Shown here piece after piece: positions 1-11,157 of a DNA stretch of 64,000 nucleotides. Made by a program: the position numbers and the translations under genes. Within the stretch, counting starts at the first letter, position 1, and each line of letters begins with the position of its first letter. This DNA comes from Monodelphis domestica (Eukaryota > Chordata > Mammalia > Didelphimorphia > Didelphidae): assembly GCF_027887165.1 (NCBI RefSeq), contig NC_077232.1:14781255-14845254 (forward strand), given 5' to 3'. The notes under the pieces are model-generated. The model saw only the letters and a program-made list of their open reading frames with translations. It was not told the origin of the DNA and ran no database searches.

Positions 1-1091
1 GTTATCCAATCTGCTAGGTGTGAGGTGATACCTCAGAATTGTTTTGATTTGCATCTCTCTGATTATAAGAGATGTAGAGCACTTTTTCATGTGCTTATTA
101 ATAGTTTTGATTTTTTAACTGAGAAATGCCTATCCATGTGCCTTGCCCATTTATCAATTGGAGAATGGCTTGATTTTTGGTACAATTGATTTAGCTCTTT
201 ATAAATTTGAGTAATTAAACATTTGTCAGAGGTTTCTATGAAGATTTTTTCCCAATTTGTTGTTTCCCTTCTGATTTTAGTTACATTGGTTTTGTTTGTA
301 CAAAAGCTTTTTAGTTTGATGTAGTCAAAATTATTTATTTTACATTTTGTGATTCTTTCTATGTCTTGCTTGGTTTTAAAGCCTTTCCCCTCCCAAAGGT
401 CTGACATTTATACTATTCTGTGTTTAACCAATTTACTTATGGTTTCCTTCTTTATGTTTAAGTCACTCACCCATTTTGAATTTATCTTGGTGTAGGGTGT
501 GAGGTGTTGATCTATTCCTAGTCTCTCCCACACTGTCTTCCAATTTTCCCAGCAGTTTTTATCGAATAGTGGATTTTTATCCGAAAAGCTGGGATCTTTG
601 GGTTTATCATATGTTGTCTTGCAGAGGTCCCTTTCCCCCAGTCTATTCCACTGATCTTCCTTTCTGTTTCTTAGCCAGTGCCAAATTGTTTTGATGACTG
701 CTGCTTTGTAATATAGTTTTAGGTCAGGGACTGCAAGGCCCCCATCATATGTGTTTTTTTTTCATTATTTCCCTGGATATCCTTGATCTTTTGTTCTTCC
801 AAATGAATTTTTTTATGTTTTTTTTATAAATCAGTGAAGAAGTATTTTGGTAGTTCAATGGGTATGGCACTAAATAGATAAATTAGTTTGGGTAGGATGG
901 TCATTTTTAGTATATTGGCTCATCCTATCCATGAGCAGTTAATGTTTTTCCAATTGCTCAAGTCTAGTTTTAGATGTGTGGTGAGTGTTTTGTAGTTGTG
1001 TTCATATAGTTCCTGTGTTTGTCTCGGGAGGTATATTCCTAGGTATTTTATTTTGTCTAAGGTGATTTTGAATGGGATTGCTCTTTCTAGC
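1..1091 (-). mobile_element. L1 ORF2 3' part, 5'-truncated
   Basis: Read on the minus strand this is the carboxy-terminal part of an L1 ORF2 protein, downstream of the reverse transcriptase. Peptides such as [17 protein letters not shown] and DKWARHMDRH are visible in broken frames. It aligns closely with 39480-40555 of the full-length L1 in this window. The 5' break is at about 1091, where retroviral gag sequence begins; the 3' end lies left of the window. Several stops and frameshifts mean it is dead. Confidence 0.9.
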
Positions 1092-2055
1092 CCCAGCCCA
1101 GCCTGGACAGCATCATTGTGTTTGGAATACTCCTTGGGCACCCCCCTGATGGGCACCTCTCTGAGGGTCATTGGTACCTCGAGTATTTTTTGGACGATCG
1201 CCATTTCTCATATATTGTTGTTGTTCATTATCATTATAATTTTCTTCATTTGGAGCATTGTCATTATTTTTCCAATTCCTATTTCTATAATTCTGGTTTC
1301 TGATGTTCTTATTTCTATATTCATTATAGTTATTTCCATAGTCATTATTATAATTTCTAGAATTATGGTTTCTATTATCATCATTTCTATAGTTATTATT
1401 TCTAAAGCTATTATTAAACTGTGTATTCCTTCCAATCATCTTAAGAAAGGTTCTACATTTCATTATTTTGTGGCCCTTCTTCTCACAGAAGTGGCAAGTA
1501 ATGGATTGATAATTGGATTTCTGGAGAGGGGCAATTGTCGTTGGTTCATTATCATGCCCACTTTCTAATTTAGTTATCCTATCTATTAAATATCTTATTT
1601 TTTTCTTCATTTCCTCCATGTCATGATTATTTTCTTCCTCCTTTCCTTTGTTTCCCTTTAAAACATATATAGCTGTTTTTCGCAATTCTTCAAGGTCCAT
1701 GTCTGACCATCTTGGGCATAGTGTTCTAAAATAATTCTTAATTGCTTTGCAAGAGTTATTTACAAAGATCCTTCTAACTTGTCTTAAGCTACTCTCTTTA
1801 GTTAGGTCCCAATCTAAGTATCTGTCTCCAAACTCGATTATTCTATCCATGAATCTAGAGGGTGTTTCTTCCTCCTTTTGCTTAATTTTTCAAGTTTCAT
1901 CCACTTATCTGTACTGTCTGCACATTCCTTCATTGCCGTGAGGATGGCCTCTCTACAATGGTATAGTTGTAGATAATCCTCAGGATTGTTAGAGTCCCAT
2001 TCGGGATCCTGAGATGGCCAATGTGCTGCATTAAGATGACTCCTATGAATGCTTT
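1092..2055 (-). pseudogene. gammaretrovirus-like gag fragment (capsid and zinc knuckle)
   Basis: A minus-strand reading covers the carboxy half of a retroviral capsid, with a WPSQDPEWD stretch near 2000 that resembles the gammaretroviral capsid start. It is followed by a charged linker and one CX2CX4HX4C zinc knuckle (CHFCEKKGHKIMKC), then a long Asn/Arg-rich tail. The longest open part is 1113-1850, about 245 codons; the upstream part (1838-2089) is in a shifted frame, so at least one frameshift is present. The knuckle is intact. No start, matrix or pol is attached on this side: it is cut by L1 at 1091 and by an inverted relative at about 2055. The Asn-rich tail is low in complexity, which explains the long hydrophobic open frame on the other strand. 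Confidence 0.75.
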
Positions 2056-3140
2056 TTCCCATTAAGGGAAGTGCTGAAATAGGAAGCAATGTGGATGTGG
2101 TGATCCTAAGAAATCATATTCCTTGTACACCCCAAGCAATTAGAGAAATGAAACATAATAAACCTTCATTTGAATATGAAACTTTGGTCATGACCAAGAA
2201 GATGACTGATATTTTTTATGAATATGGCCCATCCTATAATGATGTTGAGAATTTGTCTAATGCTTTTTTAATGTTATGTTAGAAAATTAAATCATCTCTG
2301 ATATTAACATAGTCCAGGGGAATAATGTAGCACTCTGGCCAGCTCAGGATCTTGCATGGGATTATAAAAGTACCGTGGACTAGTTGCAATTACATTGTTG
2401 TTGAGATGCCATTATAACAGGTATGCTAGAATGCTCCGAGGATATGGAAGCATGGTTAAAATTTGAAAGGCCCAAACAATGAGATAAAGAGACATCCTCA
2501 CACCTCTTGGATAGGGTCATTGACCGGCGGGTCAATATCTAGTCCATGATATTTCTAAAGACAAAGATATGGAGCAAATAGAGATTTTGACAACAACTCT
2601 TGCTGGATGGTCCAAGATTATTTTAAGATGCCTTGCCCATGGTGGACTCAGATGAACCTTGAAGAGTTGATAAAGACTGCTTCTTATGTCTTTAAGGGCC
2701 AAAAGGAAAAACAGGAAGAGGCTAATAATATCATAGAAATGCCAAGAAAATAAATCAAAATTTTGGAGGATAAAAATTGATAAATAAACCAAAGGGCCTG
2801 ATGCTCAACTAATGGCACTAGCCCCTCACCAAGAACCTAAATATCAGTCCCTTACCTGCCAATTCTGTCATAAGAAGGGTCACATAATGATGAATGGAAG
2901 GAATTTTTTCAGGTTTATGATGAACTATACCCATCGAATAATTTCTTATAGGAATAATTACAGGAATGATAATTATTTTGGTGATTTCAGGAATCACAGT
3001 TTTAGGACTGTTAATAATCTTATGGACATAATTTAAGTGAAGTTCACCCCTGAACCACACAGGGAGCTACTGCCCTTCAGGGCTCAGTCCAAGGTACTAC
3101 CAAAAGATTATGAAGGTGTATGGGGATAAGGGGAGCACAG
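2056..3140 (+). pseudogene. ERV element C: degraded gag
   Basis: This is the plus-strand counterpart of the gag at 1092-2055. Around 2335-2760 broken frames resemble the other copy (LWPAQDLAWD against WPSQDPEWD). The nucleocapsid lies at 2812-3036: its CQFCHKKGHIMMNG aligns with the other copy's knuckle, but the last zinc-binding Cys is Gly. The tail is again Asn-rich (RNNYRNDN). About 260 bp upstream (2056-2310) extend further into gag than the minus copy does. Many stops are present, so it cannot make Gag. The 5' end is lost at the inversion junction near 2055, and no 5' LTR is visible. Confidence 0.7.
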
Positions 3141-3229
3141 GAATAGGCGGCTACAAACTTTGATTGTCAAGATCTTGATATCTTATTGCTCATTTTCCCT
3201 ATCCTTCCCCACCACCCATACTAATAAGC

Positions 3230-3580
3230 CCCATGTAACATTAAAGGTTGGTAATACCTATTATGGTTGCCTTTGGACATGGACACTGGAGTTTCACAGT
3301 CAGTATTGAATAGAACACCTGATTCGCATTGCAGTTCCATTGGCTCAGTTAATATAGGGAGGTATCAGGGACACTCTTAAAAGTTCACAAGCTTTCCCAT
3401 AGAATAGTGTTTTTAGGACCCCCTAGTATGGAACACTGTCTCCTCTTAATGCCTAGCTCCACTATAAATTGGCTGGGGAGAGAACTATTGTGCAATCTTA
3501 GGGCCACAAAACTTGCTTTGCAGATGGCTCTATGACAATGGATCTGCCTAAGGAATCCTTAACTTTACACTCTGTAATTC
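3230..3580 (+). pseudogene. ERV element C: retroviral protease remnant
   Basis: Downstream of the zinc knuckle the plus strand reads MDTGVSQSVLN, with the aspartic protease Asp-Thr-Gly triad at 3282-3290 intact. The order gag-protease-RT is that of a retrovirus. The flanking frame is interrupted and the flap and carboxy parts are only loosely recognisable. The call rests on the DTG motif and its position. Confidence 0.6.
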
Positions 3581-3675
3581 TTTCAGATACTCATGAAATG
3601 AAGGAAACTCATGTTTTTGAGATCCCTGATGATATACTTGAATATCTCTGGGCCACATCATCTTCTAATGTTGGC

Positions 3676-4740
3676 CTACATAAATCGTCTATCTCTGCCC
3701 AAATTTAAACAAAATCTAGCCCAACTCCTTCCATTCCTCAGTACCCTCTTTTGAAGGGGGCAATTGATGGCATTAAGCCAGTAATAAATGCCCTGATTGA
3801 CCATGACATCATAATCCCCTGTAAATCTGAATACAATACACCCATCCTGCCTATTAAAAAGCCAAAACTGGGGCCCGATGGCGAGCATCACTATAAATTT
3901 GTCCAGGATTTGAGAGCTGTGAACAATCACATCATAAAGAGGCACCCTGTAGTTTCCAACATAAATACTGTTATTTCTTCTGTTATTAGCACAGCTACAT
4001 ACTTAACAATACTAGACTTGTACTCAACTTTCCTTTCTATAGCCATACATGAGAATTCCAGGCATATCTTTGTTTCACCTTGAGGGGCTCACGGAGGATC
4101 AGGACTAATCTTCACCAAGGGTATGTGGACAGCCCTACTTTGTTTACACAATTCTTAACTGCTGAGAAAGATGCCATACAATAAAATATAGTCTTTTCAG
4201 TTTGTATATGGATGATTTACTCTTGGCCTTACCGAACACTGAAGCATGCCAAATGGAGAGTAAACACCTCCACTTAGAGCTACATAGGAGAGGCCACAAG
4301 GTCTCCAAGGACAAAATTCAGTGGTGTCTCCCAAAGGTACAATATTTAGGCTTTATTGTAATGCTGGGTCCTGTTTATTGTCTCCCAATCATATTGAAAA
4401 TATCCAAAAGTTAAGTGCTCAGACCACTAAGAAGCAATTGATAACTATTCTTGGAGCAACAGGATTTTGTTGGCAGTGGTTCCTTTGCTATGGGGAAATC
4501 ACTAAGCCCTTTGTAGCATTCACACAAAAAAAGTTGTTCTGTATGTCCCTGCCATAGGCATACCAAATTATGATAAACCATATACCTCACATGTCCATTA
4601 AAAAGGCATAACTTTAGGCATTCTAACTCAAATTTTGGTTCCTGCTCAATTCCCAGTAGCCTATTTATTATTCAGCTCATAGCTCAGTGACTATGTCTAA
4701 TCCGAGGCCAAATGGAGCACATTGAACTTGACTTGCAAAG
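3676..4740 (+). pseudogene. ERV element C: reverse transcriptase with intact YMDD, start of RNase H
   Basis: A gammaretrovirus-like RT is readable in three frames. At 3751-4080 are the fingers and palm (AIDGIKPVINALIDHDIIIP, VQDLRAVNNH, LTILDLYSTF). A TGA stop follows at 4081-4083. The frame at 4202-4414 holds the catalytic YMDD (4205-4216) followed by LLLALPNTEACQ and VQYLGFIV. The frame at 4321-4557 holds the connection region (ILGATGFCWQWF). At 4560-4720 remnants such as PVAYLLFSS look like the beginning of RNase H. Integrase is absent: the sequence passes into a non-coding region shared with elements A, B and H. With at least one stop and two frameshifts it is inactive, though the catalytic motif survives. 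Confidence 0.85.
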
Positions 4741-5544
4741 TGCCAAATGAGCACAAAATGGTGAAAGAAACCAAATCAATCCTATAGGAATTGATGACAT
4801 TCTGCCCAAAAAGCACAATGACTTGATCATATGTGAGACTCAAGGTTGTGGCTGTTTAAAATATGTAAATTGAAGGACTTCCTTGTACCACATGTTATGT
4901 CATAAATATAAAATTGATTGCTCTGACTCCATTCTCCCGAAAAGAACGAAGAAAAGGGTTGAACCAGGAAATTCTATTTCCCATTTGGCTTGATATCTAG
5001 TCTCTTTTTCCATTTTCTCTAATGATGTGACAACTTACTGTATCCCAGACTGCTAAACTGGGTTAGTGATTAATTATGGTTCCACACCTATGGGACACAG
5101 AACACTACAAGAACCTATTGTGAGGTATGATATTTTTTTTCCTTTTTCTTTTTTTTCCGTCTTCCCAGGATTATTTTTCAAGTTTTCTTTTTATATATAT
5201 TTTATCTGACTCAGAAGTCATTTTTTTATTTTAATTTCTTTAATTACTTGATGTCTTTTTTTATGCTTAATTCATATGTCTTATAACTCAACCTTTTATC
5301 CATTGTAATTCCTACATAAATCCCTGTATCCTCCCGGGGGGTGAGGGGGAGGAATGTGTTATTATTTTTCTCAGAGGGGACTATGTTATTGTTGTGATCT
5401 TTGACTTGAATTAGAGACAAAGTTAGAATAGGAGACTACCTCCCAGAATTTAGAAGGCATTATGAATTTGCCTGCAGAGACCACACTGTACCAGAAGACC
5501 CAGAGTGAACTTTGAGATACGGTGATTTTGAACTTTGAGGGGGT
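4741..5544 (+). mobile_element. ERV element C: 3' non-coding region, first part
   Basis: No protein is recognisable. The stretch aligns, with divergence, to the last 0.9 kb of element A (about 9890-10600) and to element H on the minus strand (about 26270-26800). One shared block is TACCTCCCAGAAT followed by GCCTGCAGAGACCACA. It stops at 5544, where element B is inserted with a GGGT duplication, and resumes at 13078. It is rich in T runs. Confidence 0.6.
5541..5544. repeat. GGGT target duplication of element B, left copy
   Basis: GGGT lies directly left of element B and again at 13074-13077 directly right of it. Joining 5544 to 13078 restores continuity with the homologous part of element A. 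Four-bp duplications are usual for gammaretrovirus-type insertions. Confidence 0.75.
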
Positions 5545-5714
5545 TGTAACAGTTAAAAACAAACAAAAAAGACCCCAAAAACCTTTGCTACCAGCTTAAA
5601 TCCTTCTTCGATCTCGGCCTACCTCAGAATTTTTATAAGATTACAAAACATTTTGGGGAAGTGGAGCAAAGGCTTGTGGGGATTGTAGTCCAGAGTTCAA
5701 ATCTCAATTTTACA
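5545..5714 (-). repeat. Element B 3' LTR with internal deletion
   Basis: This is the minus-strand LTR of element B. It starts with TGTAAAATTGAGATTTGAAC (at 5714) and ends at 5545 with the same ACA end as the 5' LTR. It matches the outer parts of the 5' LTR at 12713-13073 but lacks about 190 bp in the middle, including the poly(A) signal region, and is only 170 bp long. A polypurine tract (read minus: ACGGGGGGAA) precedes it at 5715-5724. Confidence 0.8.
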
Positions 5715-7332
5715 TTCCCCCCGTTTGATCCTCTGGGAAGAAGTCCTTCCCTAAAGGATCATAAAAACATAATCAATTTAAAGATTACAATAATTTGAGG
5801 ATGAGAAAAAAAGAACAAAACCAATCATTGCTGGAAATATTGACAAAAAGCCAGGTTGGGGGCAGTCCCCTTTGGGATGAAAGTATACATACAAATAAAC
5901 GTTCAATCAACTACACCCAAAGTTCATTTTGTGCAGCTTGTGGTCTGGAAGCTTCTTCATGGTGGCTTCTCCAACAGTTCAGTTCTGGATTCAGAAAGGT
6001 AGCTTCTTTTTTTACCTAAATTTTCCTCAAAAGGAATTTAAACTTTGAAATGTAAAATAATAATATTTTTTTTACATTCCCCCTGTTAAGAGGGTGATTT
6101 AAAAAAAAAAAGGATCACTTAATGATGCATGGCTGATATATGACATATATGAATCAACTGGCAAGAGATATTAAAAGACATCAGAAAAATCGAAATAAAA
6201 AAAGAAAATTTTCTGAATGAAAATATAGACTATCAAAGTCTTATGTGTAAAAATTCCAAGTAAAAGAAAAAGAAATCTATAACAGGTCCTTCAATCAGGG
6301 TCCAATTAAAATGATCTAAGCAATGATGCATTTACCCAGTCAGTAGCCAGGACTACAGAAAGGTACCACATTATGGAAGGCAGAAAAGGGGACCAGATTA
6401 TATGAGCCAAGGTTCTGGGAGCCAAGTTTGAAGTACTTGGTAGAATATAGAACAAGGAAGACCTGCTTTTAACACATGTTAAACAGCCTCAACCTGGAAC
6501 CCCAAACACGTTCAAGTCCTCTTTGTCTAGGCTCAAAATTACATCAATTTCACTAGGATTGGTTGGCCTCTTTGACCTTATGCTCTATTGGCCCTATGCA
6601 GTGCCTCTTTTGTGTATATCTTGTTCTGGAATCAGACAGAATCATTAAGCAAAGTCCCATAATTTATTACATAATTAGTGGCATCGTTTTTATAGTCACA
6701 AGCTTTTTGGGGCATGCATTAGCAAATGTATTTCATACTTGTAGCACTGAAAAGTGAAAAAGTTAGAGAAAATCTTAATACTGGTGACATGTGCTTCAAA
6801 TATAAAAAGGAGAGAAAAAAATAATAAAAAACAACTAGTATATTGCACATGCAAGAAAAATATAATAATAAAAGAGCTTTTAAAAATTCAAAAATATAGC
6901 TTATAATCATTGACACTCTGTGTCAGCTCAGAAAATATAAAATGCAAGGCTTTCTCACAAAAAATGAGATCCATTTCCTCTTAATATCTGGCAATGCTCC
7001 ACTGTGAGTAGAAGGCAAATGAATTGAACAAGGTTAACAATTTTTCATTATTTAAAATACAATAGTACAAATATGTAGTTATCAAAATCCCCAAAATTCT
7101 CAATAGCCCAATTAATTACAGTAACAAACAAACACACTTTTATATTTCACATAAGTTGCTGTATGACATTTTTAAAACCTATGAATTGATGGACATTTGT
7201 CACAATGTTTACAAACATAGCAATCTTTCAACCTTGGTATTTAAACATATTTTTTTTAAACAAAGTAAAACTCATCTTGGGTTAAGAACATAATCAAGAA
7301 ATCTATATATCATTCTGGTAGAAGTAAAGTAG
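5715..7332 (-). mobile_element. Element B internal region, 3' half
   Basis: Non-coding minus-strand sequence that aligns along its length to element A 9190-10800. Examples are the block around the repeated AGCCAGGTTGGGGGCAGTCC (5850s) and the block ending at CTGGTAGAAGTAAAG. It stops at 7332, where element A is inserted, and continues at 11158. No retroviral motif is readable. Confidence 0.85.
7329..7332. repeat. GTAG target duplication of element A, left copy
   Basis: GTAG directly precedes element A and recurs at 11158-11161 directly after it. Removing A plus one copy restores uninterrupted homology of B to A's own interior (A around 9180-9195). Confidence 0.85.
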
Positions 7333-7685
7333 TATAAAAAATAGACTCGAATACAGGACTACAATCCCCATGAGCCTTTGCTCCACTTCCCCAGAATGCC
7401 TTGTAATCTCACCTGGGCCGAGATCAAGAAGGTATTTAAGATGATTCAAAGGCTTTTGAGGGGCTCTCTCGGCTCTTTTGGACTTCCGTTTTGGAGCAGA
7501 GGCATCTCTTCCATGATGTGAGGTTATTTTGTCTAGGCCTCTAGCCTAGGCACATGTTTCTTACTTGTATATTTTTTAATCTTTAACCTTTAATAAACCT
7601 CTAAAAAATATAATACTCCTTGCAGAGAGAAACTAATTTCTACCTGCCTCAGTCTCCCCATCTCCCCTAAATTTTAATCTTTACA
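7333..7685 (+). repeat. Element A 5' LTR
   Basis: 353 bp, ending TTTACA. The first bases are TATA where the 3' LTR has TGTA, so the canonical TG start has mutated here. A TATTTAA box at 7433-7439 and an AATAAA at 7592-7597 could be promoter and poly(A) signals. Otherwise identical to 10805-11157. Confidence 0.92.
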
Positions 7686-8384
7686 GTTATGGTGACCTAT
7701 TGGGGAAAAAAAAAACAACTCAATCTTCTGAATTCTTTTCTGATCTTTAATTCAACTTTTAATAGCTAGTACCTAGAAAAAAAAATTTTTTTGAGCCATA
7801 TCTCTCTGGCCAAGATTTTCTACCCTCACAAAGCTGCTACAGGCTCCAGACCTGCTGCCCACCCCACCTGGCTCGGCCCTGCCGCTTCCTGCCTGCAGCC
7901 TGCAGCCCTGATCGTCCTCACCTGGTACCTGGTCCCGGCCTTGCCCACCCCCACAGCTGCTCCAGCTCCTGCTCCTGGCCTCTCACTGGCCCGCTGCCTG
8001 CCTATTTCTGCGCCCCAGACCCACGAGCACGACCCCAGCCGGCTCATCACCCAGATCCTTGGAGCAGATCGCTCAGGACTCATTGCGACCAGCTGGTAAC
8101 AGTATTGGCCACGTGGGTGGAGGGGAGAGAGAGAGGGAAAGGAGACCGGGTAATTTTCCCTTAGGCTAAGCCTCCACATGGATGGGGGTATTGGCCACAG
8201 GGGGATCAGAGCAGGGGAGAGAGAGAAAAGACTAGAGAGAAGAAACAGATCTTTTCAAACAGAAACCTAAAAAGCAATGGGCTGTTTAAAAGGATTTTTG
8301 ACTCTTCTGGCAATTTAATTCATTTTGCCTGACTGTCTGGGAGCAGACTCAGCCCAAAGATTCAACTTTAACTTTGGGCAGGAA
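7686..8384 (+). mobile_element. Element A 5' leader, GC-rich
   Basis: The leader follows the primer-binding site and includes a GC-rich stretch (7840-8100) that interrupts otherwise AT-rich DNA. The matching leader of B is at 12030-12712 and that of G at 21785-22440. Leaders are where retroviral packaging signals usually lie, so the conservation may reflect packaging; this is inference. An open frame at 7791-8099 is Pro/Ala/Leu-rich and not conserved, so I do not call it a gene. Confidence 0.6.
7690..7707 (+). promoter_or_regulatory. Putative primer-binding site of element A
   Basis: Four bases after the 5' LTR comes TGGTGACCTATTGGGG. Element B has TGGCGACCTAATGGGG and element G has TGGCAACCACTAG at the same place. 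TGG directly after an LTR is the expected complement of a tRNA CCA end. I do not assign the tRNA. Confidence 0.6.
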
Positions 8385-8545
8385 AATGGGTGGCCCAGCG
8401 AACTGGAAGCCAGGTCCAGAGACCGGAGGTCTCTAGTTAAAATCTGGCCTCCGATGCTTCCCAGCTATGGGGCCCTGGATGGATCCCTTGAACCCCATAG
8501 CCTAGCCTTTACTACTCTACCTTCGGACAATAGACATTTAAATGG
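8385..8545 (-). mobile_element. CORE-type SINE captured inside element A
   Basis: Read on the minus strand this is part of the common marsupial SINE (block with GCTAGGC, a CCCCATAGCTGGGAAG-like core, TCTGAGGCCAGATTT-like sequence and GAGCCACCCAGCTG-like end). The same SINE lies at the same relative position and orientation in B (11855-12025) and G (22453-22620), so it is a fixed part of the family. Confidence 0.75.
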
Positions 8546-10793
8546 ATAATTAAAAACAAACAAACAAAAAAAAAACCCCAAGGAACTTTGAAGAGACTAA
8601 AGGCTATATTCTAAGGCATTTCAGACTCCAATGGTTTATAAAAAAATCTCTGTACTCTATTGCATTTTTTGTTATGGTTTAACTTTGTGATTTTAAGTTC
8701 ATATATTACTGGATTGAATATTATTCTGTGAACTGAAGGTTGATTGAATTTATTTTGAATGTACTGAGTTTTAAAATTCTGTTGTTTTCCCCCTATAACT
8801 GTGTTGAACAAATATTATTGTGAATAAGCCCATATATGAAAAAACAGCTTTTTTAAAAATTTTGCCGAGGATAGATGGAATTCAGAACTGGTTATAATTA
8901 TATTAACAACCTTGGAAATTTTAATGTGCTAAATGCCTCAAATGATTTGATTTTAAGGGTTTTTTAAAATATGATTTTTTAAATTTTTTTAAACAATCTC
9001 TGGTTATTTTTGCCTGCCCCTACCACGAGGTAAGGCAAAGAGTAGCTGAAGTGAAATACATTTTATAAACCCCAACATTCCCACATGTGAATGGAAGTTG
9101 GGCAGTTAATTTCAGGGCATTTGTATCCCTATAAGCCTCCAAGAAAAAGGAGCACCCCTTTATTTATGCTCTTCAGCTCACTATTTTACTTGCACCAGAA
9201 TGATATATAGATTTCTTGATTATGTTCTTAACCCTAGATGAGTTTTACTTTGTTTAAAAAAAATATGTTTATTACCAAGGTTGAAAGATTGCTATGTTTG
9301 TAAAAATTGTGACAAATGTCCATCAATTCATAGGTTTTAAAAATGTCATACAGCAACTTATGTGAAATATGAAAGTGTGTTTGTTTGCTATTGTAATTAA
9401 TTGGGCTATTGAGAATTTTGGGGATTTTGATATCTACATATTTGTACTACTGTATTTTTAAAGATGAAAAAATTGTTAACCTTGTTCAATTCATTTGCCT
9501 TCTACTCACAGTGATCATGGCCAGATACAAAGAGGAAATGGATCTCATTTTTTGGTGAGAAAGCCTTGCATTTTATATTTTCTTAACTGACACATAGTGT
9601 CAATGATTATAAGCTATATTTTTGAATTTTTTAAAGCTCTTTTATTATTATATTTTTCTTGCATGTGCAATAAACTTTTTCAGTTTTTTTTTATTATTTT
9701 TTCTCTCCTTTTTATATTTGAAGCACATGTCACCAGCATTAAGATTTTCTTTAACCTTTTGATTTTTCAGTACTACAAGTGTAAGATACATTTGTCAGAG
9801 CATGCCCAAAAAGCTTGTGACTATAAAAACGATGCCACTAATTATTTAAATAAATTATGGGACTTTACTTAATGATTCTGTCTGATTCCAGGACAAGATA
9901 TACACACAAGAGCCATTGCACAGAGCCAAAGAAAGGCCAATCCAAGATGGATTGATGCACTTCTAGGCCAATACAAAGGTCTTGAACCTAGTGTGAAGAC
10001 TCGAGGTTACTATGTTTAACATGTGTTAAGACATAGGTTTTCCTTGTATCCACACTGACCCTGAAGATACTCACAGACAAGTATCCCCCAAACCTTGGCT
10101 CCTACTTGGCTTCTATAATCTGGTCCCTTTCTTTTCTGCCTCTCATAGTGTGGTACCTTTCTGTAGTCCTGGCTACTGACTGGGTAAATGCATCATTGCT
10201 TAGATCATTTTAATTGGGCCCTGATTGAAGGACCTGTTATAGATTTATTTTTCTTCTACTTGGAATTTTTACACATAAGATTTTGATGGTCTATATTTTC
10301 ATCCAGAAATTTTTATTTTCTTTTGGATTTTCTGATATCTTTTTAATATCTCTTACCAATTGATTCATATACCTCATACCTCAGCCATGCATCCCTAACT
10401 GATTCTGAATCTTTCAATCACCCACAACACGGGGGAATGTAAAAAAAAAATCATTATTTAAATTGCAAAGTTTAAATTCCTTTTGAGAAGAATTTTAGGT
10501 AAAGAAGATGCTACCTCTCTGAACCCAGAAACTGAACTGTTGGAGAAGCCACCATGAAGAAGCCTCCAGACCACGAACTGCACAAAATGAACTTTGGGTG
10601 TAGTTAATGAACATTTATTTGCATGCATACTTTCATGCCAAAGGGGACTGCCCCCTAACTGGCTTTCTGTCAATGCGTCCAGTAATTATTGGTTTTATTC
10701 TTTTCTTTCTCTTATCTTCAAATTATTGTAATCTTTAAATTGATTATGTTTTCGTGATCCTTTGGAAAAAAATTAATTTTTTTGCAAACCATC

Positions 10794-10804
10794 AAAGGGG
10801 GGTA
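10794..10804 (+). promoter_or_regulatory. Polypurine tract of element A
   Basis: AAAGGGGGGTA sits directly before the 3' LTR, the usual plus-strand primer position. Comparable tracts precede the 3' LTRs of B and C. Confidence 0.75.
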
Positions 10805-11157
10805 TGTAAAAAATAGACTCGAATACAGGACTACAATCCCCATGAGCCTTTGCTCCACTTCCCCAGAATGCCTTGTAATCTCACCTGGGCCGAGATCAAG
10901 AAGGTATTTAAGATGATTCAAAGGCTTTTGAGGGGCTCTCTCGGCTCTTTTGGACTTCCGTTTTGGAGCAGAGGCATCTCTTCCATGATGTGAGGTTATT
11001 TTGTCTAGGCCTCTAGCCTAGGCACATGTTTCTTACTTGTATATTTTTTAATCTTTAACCTTTAATAAACCTCTAAAAAATATAATACTCCTTGCAGAGA
11101 GAAACTAATTTCTACCTGCCTCAGTCTCCCCATCTCCCCTAAATTTTAATCTTTACA
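10805..11157 (+). repeat. Element A 3' LTR
   Basis: 353 bp, TGTAAAAAATAG to TTTACA, with AATAAA at 11064-11069. Identical to the 5' LTR except for base 2. It is followed at 11158 by the GTAG duplication. Confidence 0.92.

Larger units (their letters stand above)
7333..11157 (+). mobile_element. Element A: complete non-autonomous LTR retrotransposon
   Basis: A 3,825-bp element with two 353-bp direct LTRs, a putative primer-binding site, a polypurine tract and a 4-bp GTAG target duplication. The interior (7686-10804) has no gag, protease, RT or integrase motif and no convincing gene; its open frames are about 120 codons or less and have no family resemblance. It must use proteins supplied by another retrovirus-like element. 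It sits inside element B, a family member in opposite orientation. The LTRs differ at one position only (second base), which points to a recent insertion. Confidence 0.9.

Noticed and set aside
996..1568. 190-codon hydrophobic open frame on the plus strand
   Set aside because: It is the opposite strand of the Asn-rich gag tail, whose AAT/ATT codons read as Ile-rich in the other frame.
4930..4965. Furin-like basic stretch (RTKKR) suggesting env cleavage
   Set aside because: The region aligns with the non-coding 3' part of elements A and H, and no env frame surrounds it.
7791..8179. Open frames of about 100 codons on both strands in element A's leader
   Set aside because: GC-rich composition avoids stops; the B and G copies do not keep the frames.
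9770..9872. Short peptide-like segment in element A (ACDYKNDATNYLNKLWDF) similar to one in H
   Set aside because: The B copy breaks the frame, and I see no retroviral protein match.
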